This document shows positions 1-11,200 of a stretch of 64,000 bases of DNA, in pieces. Numbering within the stretch: position 1 is the stretch's first letter; each line of letters opens with the position of its first letter. The DNA is taken from NCBI GenBank assembly GCA_949987565.1, contig OX465103.1, positions 1,913,045 to 1,977,044 on the forward strand, in the 5' to 3' direction. Below the pieces are notes generated by a model. It made no database searches, was not told where the DNA came from, and saw only the letters and a list, made by a program, of their open reading frames with translations. A program made the position numbers and the translations under genes. Source of the stretch: Luidia sarsii (taxonomy: Eukaryota; Echinodermata; Asteroidea; Paxillosida; Luidiidae).

Positions 1-413
1 GGGCTCAAAACCAACCATTTCTGCGCCAATACTCAGTCACAAAGACCAGTTTGCCCCTCCTGCTACCCACTTTGATAAGATGTTCCCTTTGCAAACAGTA
101 AACAGAAATGTCAGTTACAATCATATGAATCAAGTCATTTTCAATCTGGGTCCCAACAAGGAGGTATTAGAATGGCATGCTCAGCAATATAAATCTGCTC
201 TAGAGGCTTTTGGCCACACTTTGAAAATGAGTACTTCCCTTTGAACACGAAAGAAAAGAGCTGCAACTTCGACTTATGAAAAGCATATTCATTACGTCTG
301 GATTTTGTATGTTCAGCATGGTTGGAATGTCCCACTATTAAACTTTGTTTGTTTGTTTGTTATGGCACTGGTTTGTTTGTTTGTATGCTTGTTTGTTTGT
401 TTGTGGGGGACAG

Positions 414-3400
414 TGGCTGTCCAGAGGTCGTGGCTGGCTCTCCTCCAGGAGGTCAGTGCTGCCTGCCAGTCCGATCTGACCAGACTCCAGCGCAGCTACG
501 ACTGTCACCGATGGAGACCCAGTTGCCCCGGCGACGGCGACCCTCCACAGAGGGAGCCAGGCGAGGGCCGGGAGGAGGAGGGAGGGCGGGGCAGGGCCAG
601 CTGTGCCGTCCGGAGTCTGAGGCTTCACCTGGAGGCTACCCTCAGCAGGTATTCACCATCCCGCCCCGATGATACTGACCAAACCCCTGCACCAAAATTT
701 GCATAAAAATGTGGATTGTGGAAAAATGTGGATTGTGGAAAAATGTGGATTGTGGAAAAATGTGGATTGTTAACTTTTAACTTTTAAAATGCCCTAGGGC
801 CTGAGATTCTAATCCAAGCAGAACCCCTGTCTCAATCGATGCTCTGATGCAAAGCGGCACACACCGCTACACAAATACAGATGCACCGGCACAACCCTCG
901 ACCAGCTCGGCGGTCAAGTGGTTCAGATGTATGCACTTGAAAGCAGGAGTCGCAGGTTTCAGATCCCGGGCAAGCTGTCTGGATTTTCGTTCAGCAAGCA
1001 ATCGGGCTGAAATTGCTGAGCATAATTGCTGCAGTGCCTTCTTTTACGTCGGGCAGGGCAAAGCCCTCTTTGGATATCCCCGTGATGCTTGCCAAAGCTA
1101 CAGAATGTCACGTTTCTCGTCCCAGGGTGATTTCATTGGAGGAGACCCTTGAGGGCCCTGAGAGTGGAAGCAACTCGGCCAGCAGCGATCAGAGCTTGGA
1201 GTCCCTCGCCTCGGATACGCTGGAGGTTGTCGGGAGAGAGCTTGGAGCCTCACAGGACTGTCTGCAGGAAGCCGCCTCGGCCATAGGCAAGATGAGCAAG
1301 ACAGCGAAGGGTAAACTCTTGCACAGCAATCACATTGTAACATTCAGACTGCAGGCTAGTCATGGTGGATGGTGGTAACAAATCATGGGTCATTTTTCAG
1401 TGACACACTGTGAAAATATATCTTTTTGTAATAATGTGTGGTTATAAAGTGATATACGAAAATGTTACAAACTGCTTACTGACTAAAATTACCAAAATGC
1501 AAATCTTAAAATTTAGTGGGCCTGACGTTTTGATCCTAGCAGGACCTTTCTCAAAGGCAGGGTGAGAAAGCCTCTGCCTTTGAGAAAGGTCCTGCGAGGA
1601 TCGAAATGTCAGGCACACTAAATTTTAAGATGTGTGGTTATAATTATATGTGTAATTTTTTTGGGGTGGGATTTTGCGTACCAGCGCTCAGTCAGTACGC
1701 AAAAATCTCAGGTTAAAATCGTAGTGCAGTCAAAGTTTTCATAAAGGAATATACAGAAAAATACAGAAATGTTACAAAAATGCCCGCGATGCAAATTTAA
1801 AACAAGTAAATGGCCTGACGTTTCTATCCTAGCTGGACCTTGTCAAAGGCGAGCAGGACCTTTCTCTATGGTTCTGCCTTTCAGAAAGGTCCTTTGAGAA
1901 AGGTCCTGCTAGAATTCTCTTTGCCATTTTTAGAAATGTTAAATGTTCCCAGTAAGTTTTTCCCTTATTGTTACTACAATGTTATTCCTATTAAGGAGAC
2001 GGACATCACAAGCAAGAGGTCAAGAGAGGTGAAAGGTCGGATCTGAGCCCAGATAACAGGCAGCCAATCTTGCTGTTGCCGATGAACAAGGAAATAGAAT
2101 TTGACGACCAGGTACTGTAAAACCATTTCATTCTTGTTTGCGTTATCAGTGTGTGGGATTTCCACCCAGATCCTGCTTCCTGTGTCAAAGTGCATTACCT
2201 CCTTGGAGTCCAATACACATGAACTATTGCAGTCTGCTCACTCCAAGTGGGAAATCCCTTGACAAAAGACGTTTAAATCGTGCCAGGATTGTCTCCCTTG
2301 TACACACTGCTTCTATTCTCCTTTGAATTTATTGCACAGATATCTATTGGTTTCCAATTATTATCCCTAACGCTTTGCACCTCCCGCACAGGACACACAC
2401 TGTATACCACAATTAACCACAGTGCCCACAGAGGTGCAGGCTTACATACCACAGGTCACCACAAAAACCCCGCTGTGGAATGTCCTGGTGTATGGCCCTT
2501 ATCCTCCCACAGGAAAAACCATGTGTGGTTAATTGTGGTTTCAATGCCGGTTAGTTTTGAAAGTGGCGCATTATTAACAGGCATGCAACTCTTGAATTGT
2601 AAAAAAAGCGGAAAATGTCCGAATGAAACTGCGAGCGCGAAGCACGAAGCCCTTACGGCGTGGGGTTTGGGGCCTGCTTATGGGCCCGGGAAAATTTTGG
2701 ATTCTAGATGCTCTGTGGTGCATTCTGAGTAGTTTGTGACAACTTATGACTTTGATTTTTTTTTATTTATTTATTTTTTTTTTAATATATTTTTTTTTAA
2801 ATTTTTTTTTAATGGCCGAATTAAATAAAACGCGGAAATCCGCGGATCCGCGGACAAGTTGCATGCCTGTATTAAGAAGTCAACTCTGTGCTGCGGTCTT
2901 GGGGACTGAAAAAAAAAAGGCTGGTTACGGTAAGCAGCTTGATGACATTGGGCCTCGGTGTAATTCTCGTAAGACCTGGTCTTTGCCACCTGCAGATATT
3001 TGAGGCTTACACTGACAACGAACCGTGGGAGAGATGCGAGGAGGACTGGGACAAGTCTATCTCTGACCAAGAAAGGGTAACGTTCCATCACAGTTTCAGT
3101 TTCACAGGCTAGAGAAAGGGAAAAGGTGGTGTGGGTGAGGATTCAAACCCACCAACTCATGCCGCCTCTACTTTTGTGAATACCGAATGTGTTTTTCATT
3201 CTGAGGGTCGAGATGCCTGCACTGGAATGCAGGTGTTTTGGGTTCGAATCCCTCCGACAACATTCATGTCTTTGTATGTGGTAGGTTTGAACTGGGCGTG
3301 CAAATAGACAGGGCACTGAGCACACATGGCTAAAAGATACACCACACACCAGGGGACCGTAACAACTATGTAGCATTTTAAATTCTCAATTAAACATAGA

Positions 3401-4931
3401 GGGTTTGCGGTGACACCATGTATAAGGTCTCCTAGGAAGAGGTATCGTTCTGAAGAGAACCTGAGAGATAACAAATTTTCTTTTTACAGATTGTTTAAAC
3501 AAATTCCCACACAGTTTTATTTTCCTTTGTTTCATTGGAAGTCAGAGACATATAAAAAATTTTTTTATCTTCTTTGTATAGATGCGGCGCCGGCGAGAAG
3601 CCGAGGAAACGAAGCGGATGCTTCAGGAATTGCGGTCTGTGCTGTCAGTCAGACAGACGGAGAGAGAACGCATGATATCGAAGAAGACCCAGTCCCGGCA
3701 GAGGAGTAAAGGCTGTGCGGACTCTGGGGTTCATCACGTCGGTGCCGACGAAGGCTGCGCGGACGAGTCCTGGCCTCGAGAAGACTCTCTAGCCGGGACC
3801 TGTGGAATCGACGAAGCTCTTGCCGGCGAGACGACAGGCCGCGCATCAAGTGATGCTTCAGTGGAAGCGTCCAAGCCACGGGACTCTGACCCGATCCTTG
3901 CCGGGATAGACGGCACTTTGAGTGGCTCCCATGTGGGCACTCGTGGCACACATGCCACGGACTTGAATCGAGCAGTGAGATCCGACGGTGGAAAGACTAG
4001 CACTACGGGCGCTGGATTGGACGGTGCATTGGATTCTGGCGACACAAATAAATTGCACTTGGACACAAGGGAAGCAAAGGGCTCTGCGTCAGCATCCACA
4101 GGGCAGACGGTCGCAAGTGACGGAGAGCAGCCTTGTCAAGAAACAGAATTCAACTCTTTTGGAAGTGAAAGGTCCACTGCCTCCGTGGGTGCCCCTGCCT
4201 CCGTGGGTGCCCCTGCCTCTGTGGGTGTCCCTGCCTCCGCAGGTGCCCCTGCCTCCGCGGGTGCCCCTGCCTCCGTGGCTGCCCCTGCCTCCGTGGGTGC
4301 CCCTGCCTCTGTGGGTGTCCCTGCCTCCGCAGGTGCCCCTGCCTCCGTGGCTGCCCCTGCCTCCGTGGCTGCCCCTGCCTCCGTGGGTGTCCCTGCCTCC
4401 GTGGGTACCCCTGCCTCCGCGGGTGCCCCTGCCTCCATGGGTGCCCCTGCCTCCGTGGGTACCCCTGCCTCCGTGGGTACCCCTGCCTCCGTGGGTACCC
4501 CTGCCTCCGTGGGTGCCCCTGCCTCCGTGGGTACCCCTGCCTCCATGGGTGCCCCTGCCTCCGTGGGTGCCCCTGCCTCCATGGGTGCCCCTGCCTCCAT
4601 GGGTGCCCCTGCCTCCATGGGTGCCCCTGCCTCAGTGGGTGTCCCTGCCTCCATGGGTGCCCCTGCCTCCATGGGTGCCCCTGCCTCCGTGGGTGCCCCT
4701 GCCTCCGTGGGTGCCCCTGCCTCCGTGGGTGCCCTTGCTGCCTCAGGAGGCAGGGGAGCCCAGAGATCACAGGCAGAGGTGCCCAGACCCTTCGGGCTGT
4801 CCTTCCTGCCGTCCCTAGCGGCTGAGGCAGCCAGCTTGTCCAGGCATTGCCGGCAAGAGGAAGAGACCTTCTTTGGGAGTGACAATGACAGCGACGAATC
4901 GGGAGAAGCCCACGATCTTGCCCAGGGATGA
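414..4931 (+). CDS. Vezatin-like protein, C-terminal exons (5' partial)
   Basis: Five exons with matching phases: 414-648, 1057-1310, 2053-2111, 2996-3076 and 3582-4931, stop TGA at 4929-4931. The first exon opens after an acceptor with two bases of a split codon, so upstream exons lie outside the window. Order along the protein: a helix-like stretch with RSLRLHLEATLSR; an acidic serine-rich part; a second helical part (ASQDCLQEAASAIGKM); then IFEAYTDNEPWERCEEDWD; then a charged coiled coil (MRRRREAEETKRMLQELRSV); then a disordered tail with about 31 six-residue repeats of the type APASVG. From memory, the RSL-LHL segment, the 'FEAY' acidic box and the ELRSVL coiled coil recall the C-terminal half of vezatin, an adherens-junction membrane protein that binds myosin VIIa. 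That identity is tentative. The coding structure is much firmer. The 2053 acceptor has a weak pyrimidine tract. Confidence 0.6.
704..772. repeat. Short tandem repeat, 17-bp unit, 4 copies
   Basis: The unit AAAAATGTGGATTGTGG is repeated about four times directly after the 648 donor, inside the intron of the vezatin-like gene. Confidence 0.85.
1500..1635. repeat. Inverted pair of the dispersed GATCGAAACGTCAGG motif
   Basis: A minus-oriented copy at 1505-1555 faces a plus-oriented copy at 1575-1630. Each carries a form of GAAAGGTCCTGCTAGGATC followed by GAAACGTCAGGCCC. The pair would fold into one long hairpin. It lies in an intron of the vezatin-like gene. Further single, paired or degenerate copies are scattered through the window, for example at 5640, 7068, 22976, 29522, 35476, 39650, 46370 and 56070. 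Confidence 0.8.
2578..2869 (+). mobile_element. Non-autonomous DNA transposon, CAGGCATGCAAC termini, 6-bp TSD
   Basis: The element starts CAGGCATGCAAC and ends GTTGCATGCCTG, flanked on both sides by TATTAA (2572-2577 and 2870-2875). The middle is very A/T-rich and ends in CCGCGGATCCGCGG-type palindromes. Two other copies lie at 15538 and 39961. The 6-bp duplication with CAG-type ends points to a hAT-like group; no transposase is present, so the superfamily is inferred. Confidence 0.85.
3232..3256 (+). other. tRNA B-box-like sequence (SINE remnant)
   Basis: GGGTTCGAATCCCTCC matches the internal B box of pol III promoters. No tRNA fold surrounds it, so this is probably a fragment of a tRNA-derived SINE. 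Confidence 0.4.
3403..3475 (+). repeat. Copy of the GTTTGCGGTGACACCATGTA repeat family
   Basis: Contains GTTTGCGGTGACACCATGTA followed by the TCTCCTAGGAAGAGGT and TTCTGAAGAGAACCTGAG hairpin segments typical of the family. Other copies are near 5152, 10046, 20572, 29668, 37900, 41400 and 43570. Confidence 0.7.
4178..4737 (+). repeat. Coding 18-bp minisatellite (APASVG repeat)
   Basis: About 31 copies of an 18-bp unit close to GCCTCCGTGGGTGCCCCT lie inside the last exon of the vezatin-like gene. The unit is six codons, so length changes keep the frame. Variation is mostly at one codon (Val, Met or Ala), with occasional Gly-to-Ala and Ala-to-Val or Thr changes. The same period opens long ORFs in other frames and on the minus strand, which are shadows. 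Confidence 0.95.
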
Positions 4932-7900
4932 GAGCAGCATCATCTATAGCAGTCTCGCCCATCCATCCTCTTCCATGAGATCCTGTACGGCAGGCTGAAA
5001 TGTAGAAACAAAAACTGTGTCCATTTGTTGACGACCTAGAATCTTCAATCTGCAAATGGACTATATTTTGTATTACCGTCAGGAAAACGTGCCAACCCAT
5101 ATACAATAAGATAAGATTTGAAGGTTTGCATGGTGGAAGCACAAAGTGGAAGGTTTGCGGTGACACCATGTAAGTGTGGCTCCGAAAGGAGCCGGAAGCT
5201 CAATGTTTCAGGCAGTGTGTACTCCAACAACTGCTGTATTCCAACTATCATCGGTGCTTGGTGTGGAGACCGGAGAGCACTGGAGTGTGGAGAATCTTTC
5301 CTGCCCAGCGTGACCACTGAAGAGATGGAAGTTCAGTAGTGTGTATCAATGGGCTGAGATCAGGGGGGGGGGGGGCTCTGTGTCCGTTTATTGAAGATCT
5401 AGGCCCTACAGACACCCTGCTTTTCCTGAGAAGCTGGAACCATAATTATGGAAGACTGGTCATCCACGTCCAAACTCCCAGGGGAACAGATTATAATTTG
5501 TCGCTGGTTGATCGGCAGCAAGCTTTAAAAGAAGTGGGGGATGTTGCCAACCAAGGTCTCTGTTTGTGGGTTGCAATCCAAACTCATGGTCACGTCAGAA
5601 GTTTAAGTTCCTAACCTGATTCCTTTGCCTTTGATTCCCCTCTGCCTTTGAGAAAGGTCCTGCTAGGATCGAAACGTCAGGCCCACTAAATTTTAAGTTC
5701 CTAACCTGCTGACTTAACTCTCCTCCTGCCAGCTTTGGATGCTTTACAAGCCTCGCGCTTAAGGTTTTTGTTTACTAGCCTACCGGGCTAGTAAATTGAG
5801 TTTTTTGCTAGCCTGTAGCAAGTTATACTAGACATGTAAAACTAATATTTAATTTAAAACAAGGTTATCAGTTCAAGTAAAACAAATTATTACTATATAT
5901 TAGTTTCTACTTTCTCATCCCCGCCTGCATCAATTTTTGCCACCACACCGCTGTCTACTTTTTACTAGTCCACCGGGCTAGCAAAGTGGGCCATTTGACT
6001 AGCCCGCGGCTGTTTTTTACTAGACAATGACCGCCGGGCTAGTGCTAAGGTCGAGCCCTGCTTTGTGATGATCGTGTGATGGATTGCATGCAAAATAATC
6101 TCATAGCAGTTGATTTGGTTTCATTTGTTGGAGAATTCAGAGAAACTTCTTTGAGACTGAAACCACAGGCCCTGCTTCATATAAGACTAGCCTCAAGCTC
6201 TCTTTGTCAGAATTGGGCACATACCTACACACTAAAACCTTCTTTCTTCAAAACAAAAATGACACAGACAAGTCTTCTGATGTTGGTGTGGTTTAAAGAC
6301 TGCTTTAATAACTTTCCTAAATATACAAATACTGAAGGTATCATAGTGCACCCTGGTGAGTTAAGTACAAAAAAAACAACTGCATATTTACATAGTAGCA
6401 GTTCTTGAAGAACTGCCATCTACATCTGGCTACACAAAAAAAAGGGTTTAGTGAAGAGGTTGCGAAAAGCATATGGTTTGGCAAAATTAACAAACGGCTC
6501 CACTGTTTAATTGGAAGAGTCAGTAATACACAAGTGCTATTCCAGTCGAACTGACTTCCGCACTGTAAAATTCCAATTTATCATAATCATTGGAAGCCAC
6601 CTGGACAATGTTGGTGTGTTCGATTAGCTTTCCTGAGTAGACCGCCGGAGTTCACCCTGCTTTCATGACATCAGATTAAAATCAAATTTGACCCCGGAAA
6701 ACTAACCAAATGCTCCAAATAAGTTACTTTTCCATTCCGTCAATTTTATTTGGCAGAACACTGGTGGTTTACATAAAATGCAACTCCCAAAAAGTGATAT
6801 GTTTGGTGTATCACAACGAAATGAGCATGAAATTGCAAATTTCGATTTGCAACAACAGCTGTTTAGTTGAACAACTAATAACAGTATTTCAGCTAATTTC
6901 AATACAATACACTTTAGACTGTGTTCATGTAATTGTTGAACAAACCTGAAATATTGTCATAGACGTTATTTTGTTGCACGAAACATCTTCTGTTTCTGCT
7001 CTCTGCTCTTGCTTTGATGAATCCAGAAATATCAACGGCTCAGTTTTAAACGTCCCCCAACTTCACTCTGCCTTTTAGAAAGGTCCTGCTAGGATCGAAA
7101 CGTCAGGCCCACCAAATTTTAAGAGTCCCCCAACTTCGTGAAACATTTGACCTCTCTGAAAGACCCTGCTCGAATCAAAAACGACAGACCATCTGCATTT
7201 TTAAGATTCACAACTCCATGCTCATTTTGTGGTGACAAGTCACACAGGTATCCACAGCTCCCAATAAAAATACATTTGGCATAAAAACTGCACACTGAAA
7301 TCCATTAACTGCCAGGGAAGGTAAAACTAACGCGAGTTGTTGGCAATAAACCAGATACAAATTCCCTTCACCATCAGTGTATATCATTTCCTTTACTCAC
7401 GTGACAAATCAGCAATTGATCAGCAATTGAGATTTAAATGAGCCCAGTGTCCTGGAATCTACTACACTCCCATGACAACAATTGACTACTACTACTGCCT
7501 GTTGGTTACCAAGGCCAAGTTTATCGAGCCACTTGAACGCAAACATTTGCTTGGGCGCTAAAAGTCATGACTCATAGGATCACCTCGCCCACCCAATCTT
7601 CACTTTTATTTCACACCGAGTAAAGAAGAGCAGACTACAAGTCCAAAGCAACTGACATCACATTGCGATGCGGTCTGTAATCCTGTTTACACAAGGAAGA
7701 CTTTTCATGCTACTAATAGCAGATTTTGACGCTTAAGCGGCTCCATGAAATTAAACCCAGGGCAATGGCAAGCCAGAACTCTCTTTGTGCATTTACATTC
7801 TTCCTGTATCTTAGGATTCTGCGCTTCCAGTGTCTGTTCAGAATGTCCTTTTAAGGCGAACATGGCACCATGCCCTTTGGCACAATTATAAATATTAAGT

Positions 7901-8298
7901 TTTTAATGCGAACTGGGCATATTTTACCGTCCAACCCAGGGCATGACATTTTTTTTGTTCACTGGTAATCTGTTTTGGGGCTGAAAGCATCATAGAGTAA
8001 TAGGCTATGCCTGGTGCTCCGTATTGATGAAGGTATGTGCATACCAGTGGGTCACTGGTTTAATAGCTGGTGATGGATCATGGCTCCTATAGTTTCACCA
8101 GTCTGCCTGGTACTCTGTTTTCATGATGCTATGTGCATACCATAGAGTCACCGGTCTAGCTGGTACTCAGTATGCTATCTGCATGTTTAAAGGGGTCTCA
8201 TGCTTAGCTGGTACTCCGGTAATCTTTCCTGCTGGTGCACAAAGACATAGGCAATGACAAGTCCATTCTACTCCGAAATGCAAGCTGGTACTCTGCTC
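4932..8298. other. Intergenic region with repeats, no gene seen
   Basis: This lies between the convergent ends of the vezatin-like gene and the C3orf20-like gene. It holds 3' UTR sequence not delimited here, a structured repeat copy at about 5110-5240, a GATCGAAACGTCAGG copy at 5640-5697, a block of short inverted CCGGGCTAG repeats at about 5770-6055, another motif copy at 7068-7122, and a MITE at about 7511-7762. From 8000 to 8290 short 'GCTGGTACTC' phrases recur. I see no coding exon. Confidence 0.6.
7511..7762 (-). mobile_element. MITE of the AATTTCATAGAGCCGCTTAAGC family
   Basis: About 250 bp, with degraded inverted ends related to AATTTCATAGAGCCGCTT and AAGCGGCTCTATGAAATT. It aligns along its length with copies at 30916-31160 and 46481-46725 (shared CCTACCCAAACTTCACTTTT and ACATCACATTGCGATGCGGT stretches). 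Confidence 0.65.
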
Positions 8299-11200
8299 TC
8301 AGGATGCCACCTGCATGCCTCCGTTGTATGAGAGATTTAACGACAGAAAATCTGCCCCAGAACCGTCAGCATGCCTGTAATAAACGTAAAATAAGGTCAT
8401 AATGTAAGTGGTTTGTAGTTACAGCCTGTGCAGGATTTCATTTGTTAATGAGGCTGATTCAGATGAGGGCTGATACTTCAATGTGAATAGAAAGTATCTG
8501 TTTTTACTTTTATCAGGAGGCACTGATGTCAGTCTCCAGATACTGACAAATCAAATAGTGTCTGGAAAAAAATCCATAATTAACCCTAACCTGCATTGAA
8601 ACCACAATTAACCACACATGGTTTTTCCTGCATTTTGGTAATTTTAGTCAGTAAGCAGTTTGCACCATTTTTGTATATCTATTTAGAATACTGTAAGACA
8701 CTATGAACATCTAAACCGTCAAAAAGGGGTGAAAATGTCATTTCGCCGTGAAACTAAAAAGTCACTGTGATTTCACGGTGCATTTTACAGTGAATTCCCC
8801 GTGAAAATAATCGCCTCTCTGACCTGATAAGGACATCTTGAGGTCATTATAAAGACCGTGAAAAAAGCGTGAATATCTGGGGTGGCAAGCTCCAGCCTTG
8901 AAGGATGGCTAATTCAATTACCAGTAGGGACAACCAGCCCCCATAGAGGTACTGTATATGGTGTCCTTGTAACTGTCACTCCCAGATACTTCTAAATTGC
9001 CTCTAGCCACTTGCCACCAGGAATGTGGCCTTGGAGACCACTGGTGAAAACACCGTGAAAATGACTTGGCTAACTGTGTGCCATGAAATAGGGGTGAAAA
9101 CACGGTGAATTTTCTTTTTTCACGGCTAAATGACATTTTCAGCCCATTTTCACGGTTTAGATGTTCATAGTGAGAATGCTGTCAGATTTTTCAGATTGCA
9201 CTTTGATTATCCAGCAATAGATTGTATGCACAGAATTTTCATTCCAACGGCATTTTCCTGCTCGAGACTGGGACTCTGCTGCAACTGGGGGCTCCGACTC
9301 ACCTGGACACCGCGCTGGGCTGAAGCACCTTGATCTGCTCCAGAGTGGTCACCGTGCTGGAGGACGTCGACCGGCTCTGCTCGACGAGACTGGAGGAGGA
9401 GGAGGCGTGGTGGGCGCGGCCGTCCTGGGAACTGTGCAGGCGTGGCAGTCCGGGGAACCTCCGCTCCCTGGCACCGCCAATCTCACCACCCCAGGCAGAG
9501 CGAGGTCCACGCCGTCCGTAGGTAGGACTGCATCAATGGAATGAAGGCATGCTACACGTATTATGATCATGAACTAGGAGGGCCTGACATTTTCGATCCT
9601 AGCAGGACCTTTCTTAAGGTGGGACTGCATCAATGGAATGAAGGTATGCTACACATATTATGATCATGAACTAGGAGGGCCTGACATTTTCGATCCTAGC
9701 AGGACCTTTCTCAAGGTAGGACTGCATCAATGGAATGAAGGCATGCTACACGTATTATGATCATGAACTAGGAGGGCCTGACATTTTCGATCCTAGCAGG
9801 ACCTTTCTTAAGGTAGGACTGCATCAATGAAGGCATGCTACACGTATTATGATCATGAACTAGGAGGGCCTGACATTTTTGATCCTAGCAGGACCTTTCT
9901 TAAGGTAGGACTGCATCAATGGAATGAAGGCATGCTACACGTATTATGATCATGAACTAGGAGGGCCTGACATTTTCGATCCTAGCAGGACCTTTCTCAA
10001 GGTAGGACAATAACAAAGAAATTAACACATGCTATTATGAATATAGGAAGGTTTGTGGTGACACCATGTATCAGGTCTCTTAAAGGAAGAGGTGTGGTTC
10101 TGAAAAGAACCTAAGTGGTAATTCAACGTTTCGACCAGTATGCTCTGGCCGTCATCAGGAGATGATGCCAGAGCATACTGGTCAAAACGTCGAGTTACCA
10201 CTCAGGTTCTTTTCACTGAGAACCACACCTCTTCCTTTAAGAGACCTGATACATGGTGTCACCGCAAACCTTCCTATAATCACCCACCATGCAAAGCCTT
10301 AAGTCTTATTTATTGACATGCTATTATGATAATAAATGTCCTAGGATCAAAACATTAGGCCCTCCTAATTTGTGAGTTTTTTCATTTTGGTTATTTTAGT
10401 CAATAAAGCTTTTTGAAACATTTCGCTTGGTACTAAAATCAGCACAGAAATGCAACATTACACTACAGTCTGCCCAGTCAAAGTTTGACCTCGGCCTAAT
10501 TACTATGGCATACCCCCTGTCCTCCGATCCACCCACAGATTTCCCCTTGAATTTCACCAATAGAGGTGGGGGCATGACGCTTAGATCACCCTCAACTGGG
10601 AGTGAATGGACAGCAGTCAGAGATATTTGCCCTATGATGTGCTGTCGTGCTCCATACCTGAAATGGAAGTCTGGCGGCAAGATTTTTCCCAGACTGGCGT
10701 CTCGGCGGGATTTCAGGAGCTGCTTCTCAAAGTCTTTCTTGGCGTTGCCATAGCCATTGAAGATGTGGTCGCAAAACAACAGCCGGGAATTGGCGTAGAT
10801 CTGGGACAATAACCCGCAACAGAAAATACAAATTTAGAAAGCTATATAAAGCGATCCGGGGAAGCAGGGTATGGCAGACCCTGGGAACAAGGCCGACAAA
10901 GGTCTTGCTTTGGTAAACCCTGGGAACAAGGCTGACAAAGCTCTTGCTTTAATAGGAAAAAACCCTGGGAACAAGGCCAACAAAGCTCTTGCTTTGGAAA
11001 ACCCTGGGAACAAGGCCGACAATGCTCTTGCTTTGGAAAACCCTGGGAACAAGGCTGACAAAGCTCTTGCATTGGAAAACCCTGGGAACAAGGCTGACAA
11101 AGCTCTTGCTTTGGAAAACCCTGGGAACAAGGCTGACAAAGCTCTTGCTTTGGAAAACCCTGGGAACAAGGCCGACAAAGCTCTTGCTTTTGAAAACCCT

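Noticed and set aside
4136..5169. Long minus-strand ORFs over the 18-bp repeat
   Set aside because: Shadows of the coding repeat; the plus frame continues into non-repeat coding sequence with correct splice phases.
5339..5614. 91-residue plus ORF
   Set aside because: Begins in a G-rich run beside a dispersed repeat and shows no family resemblance.
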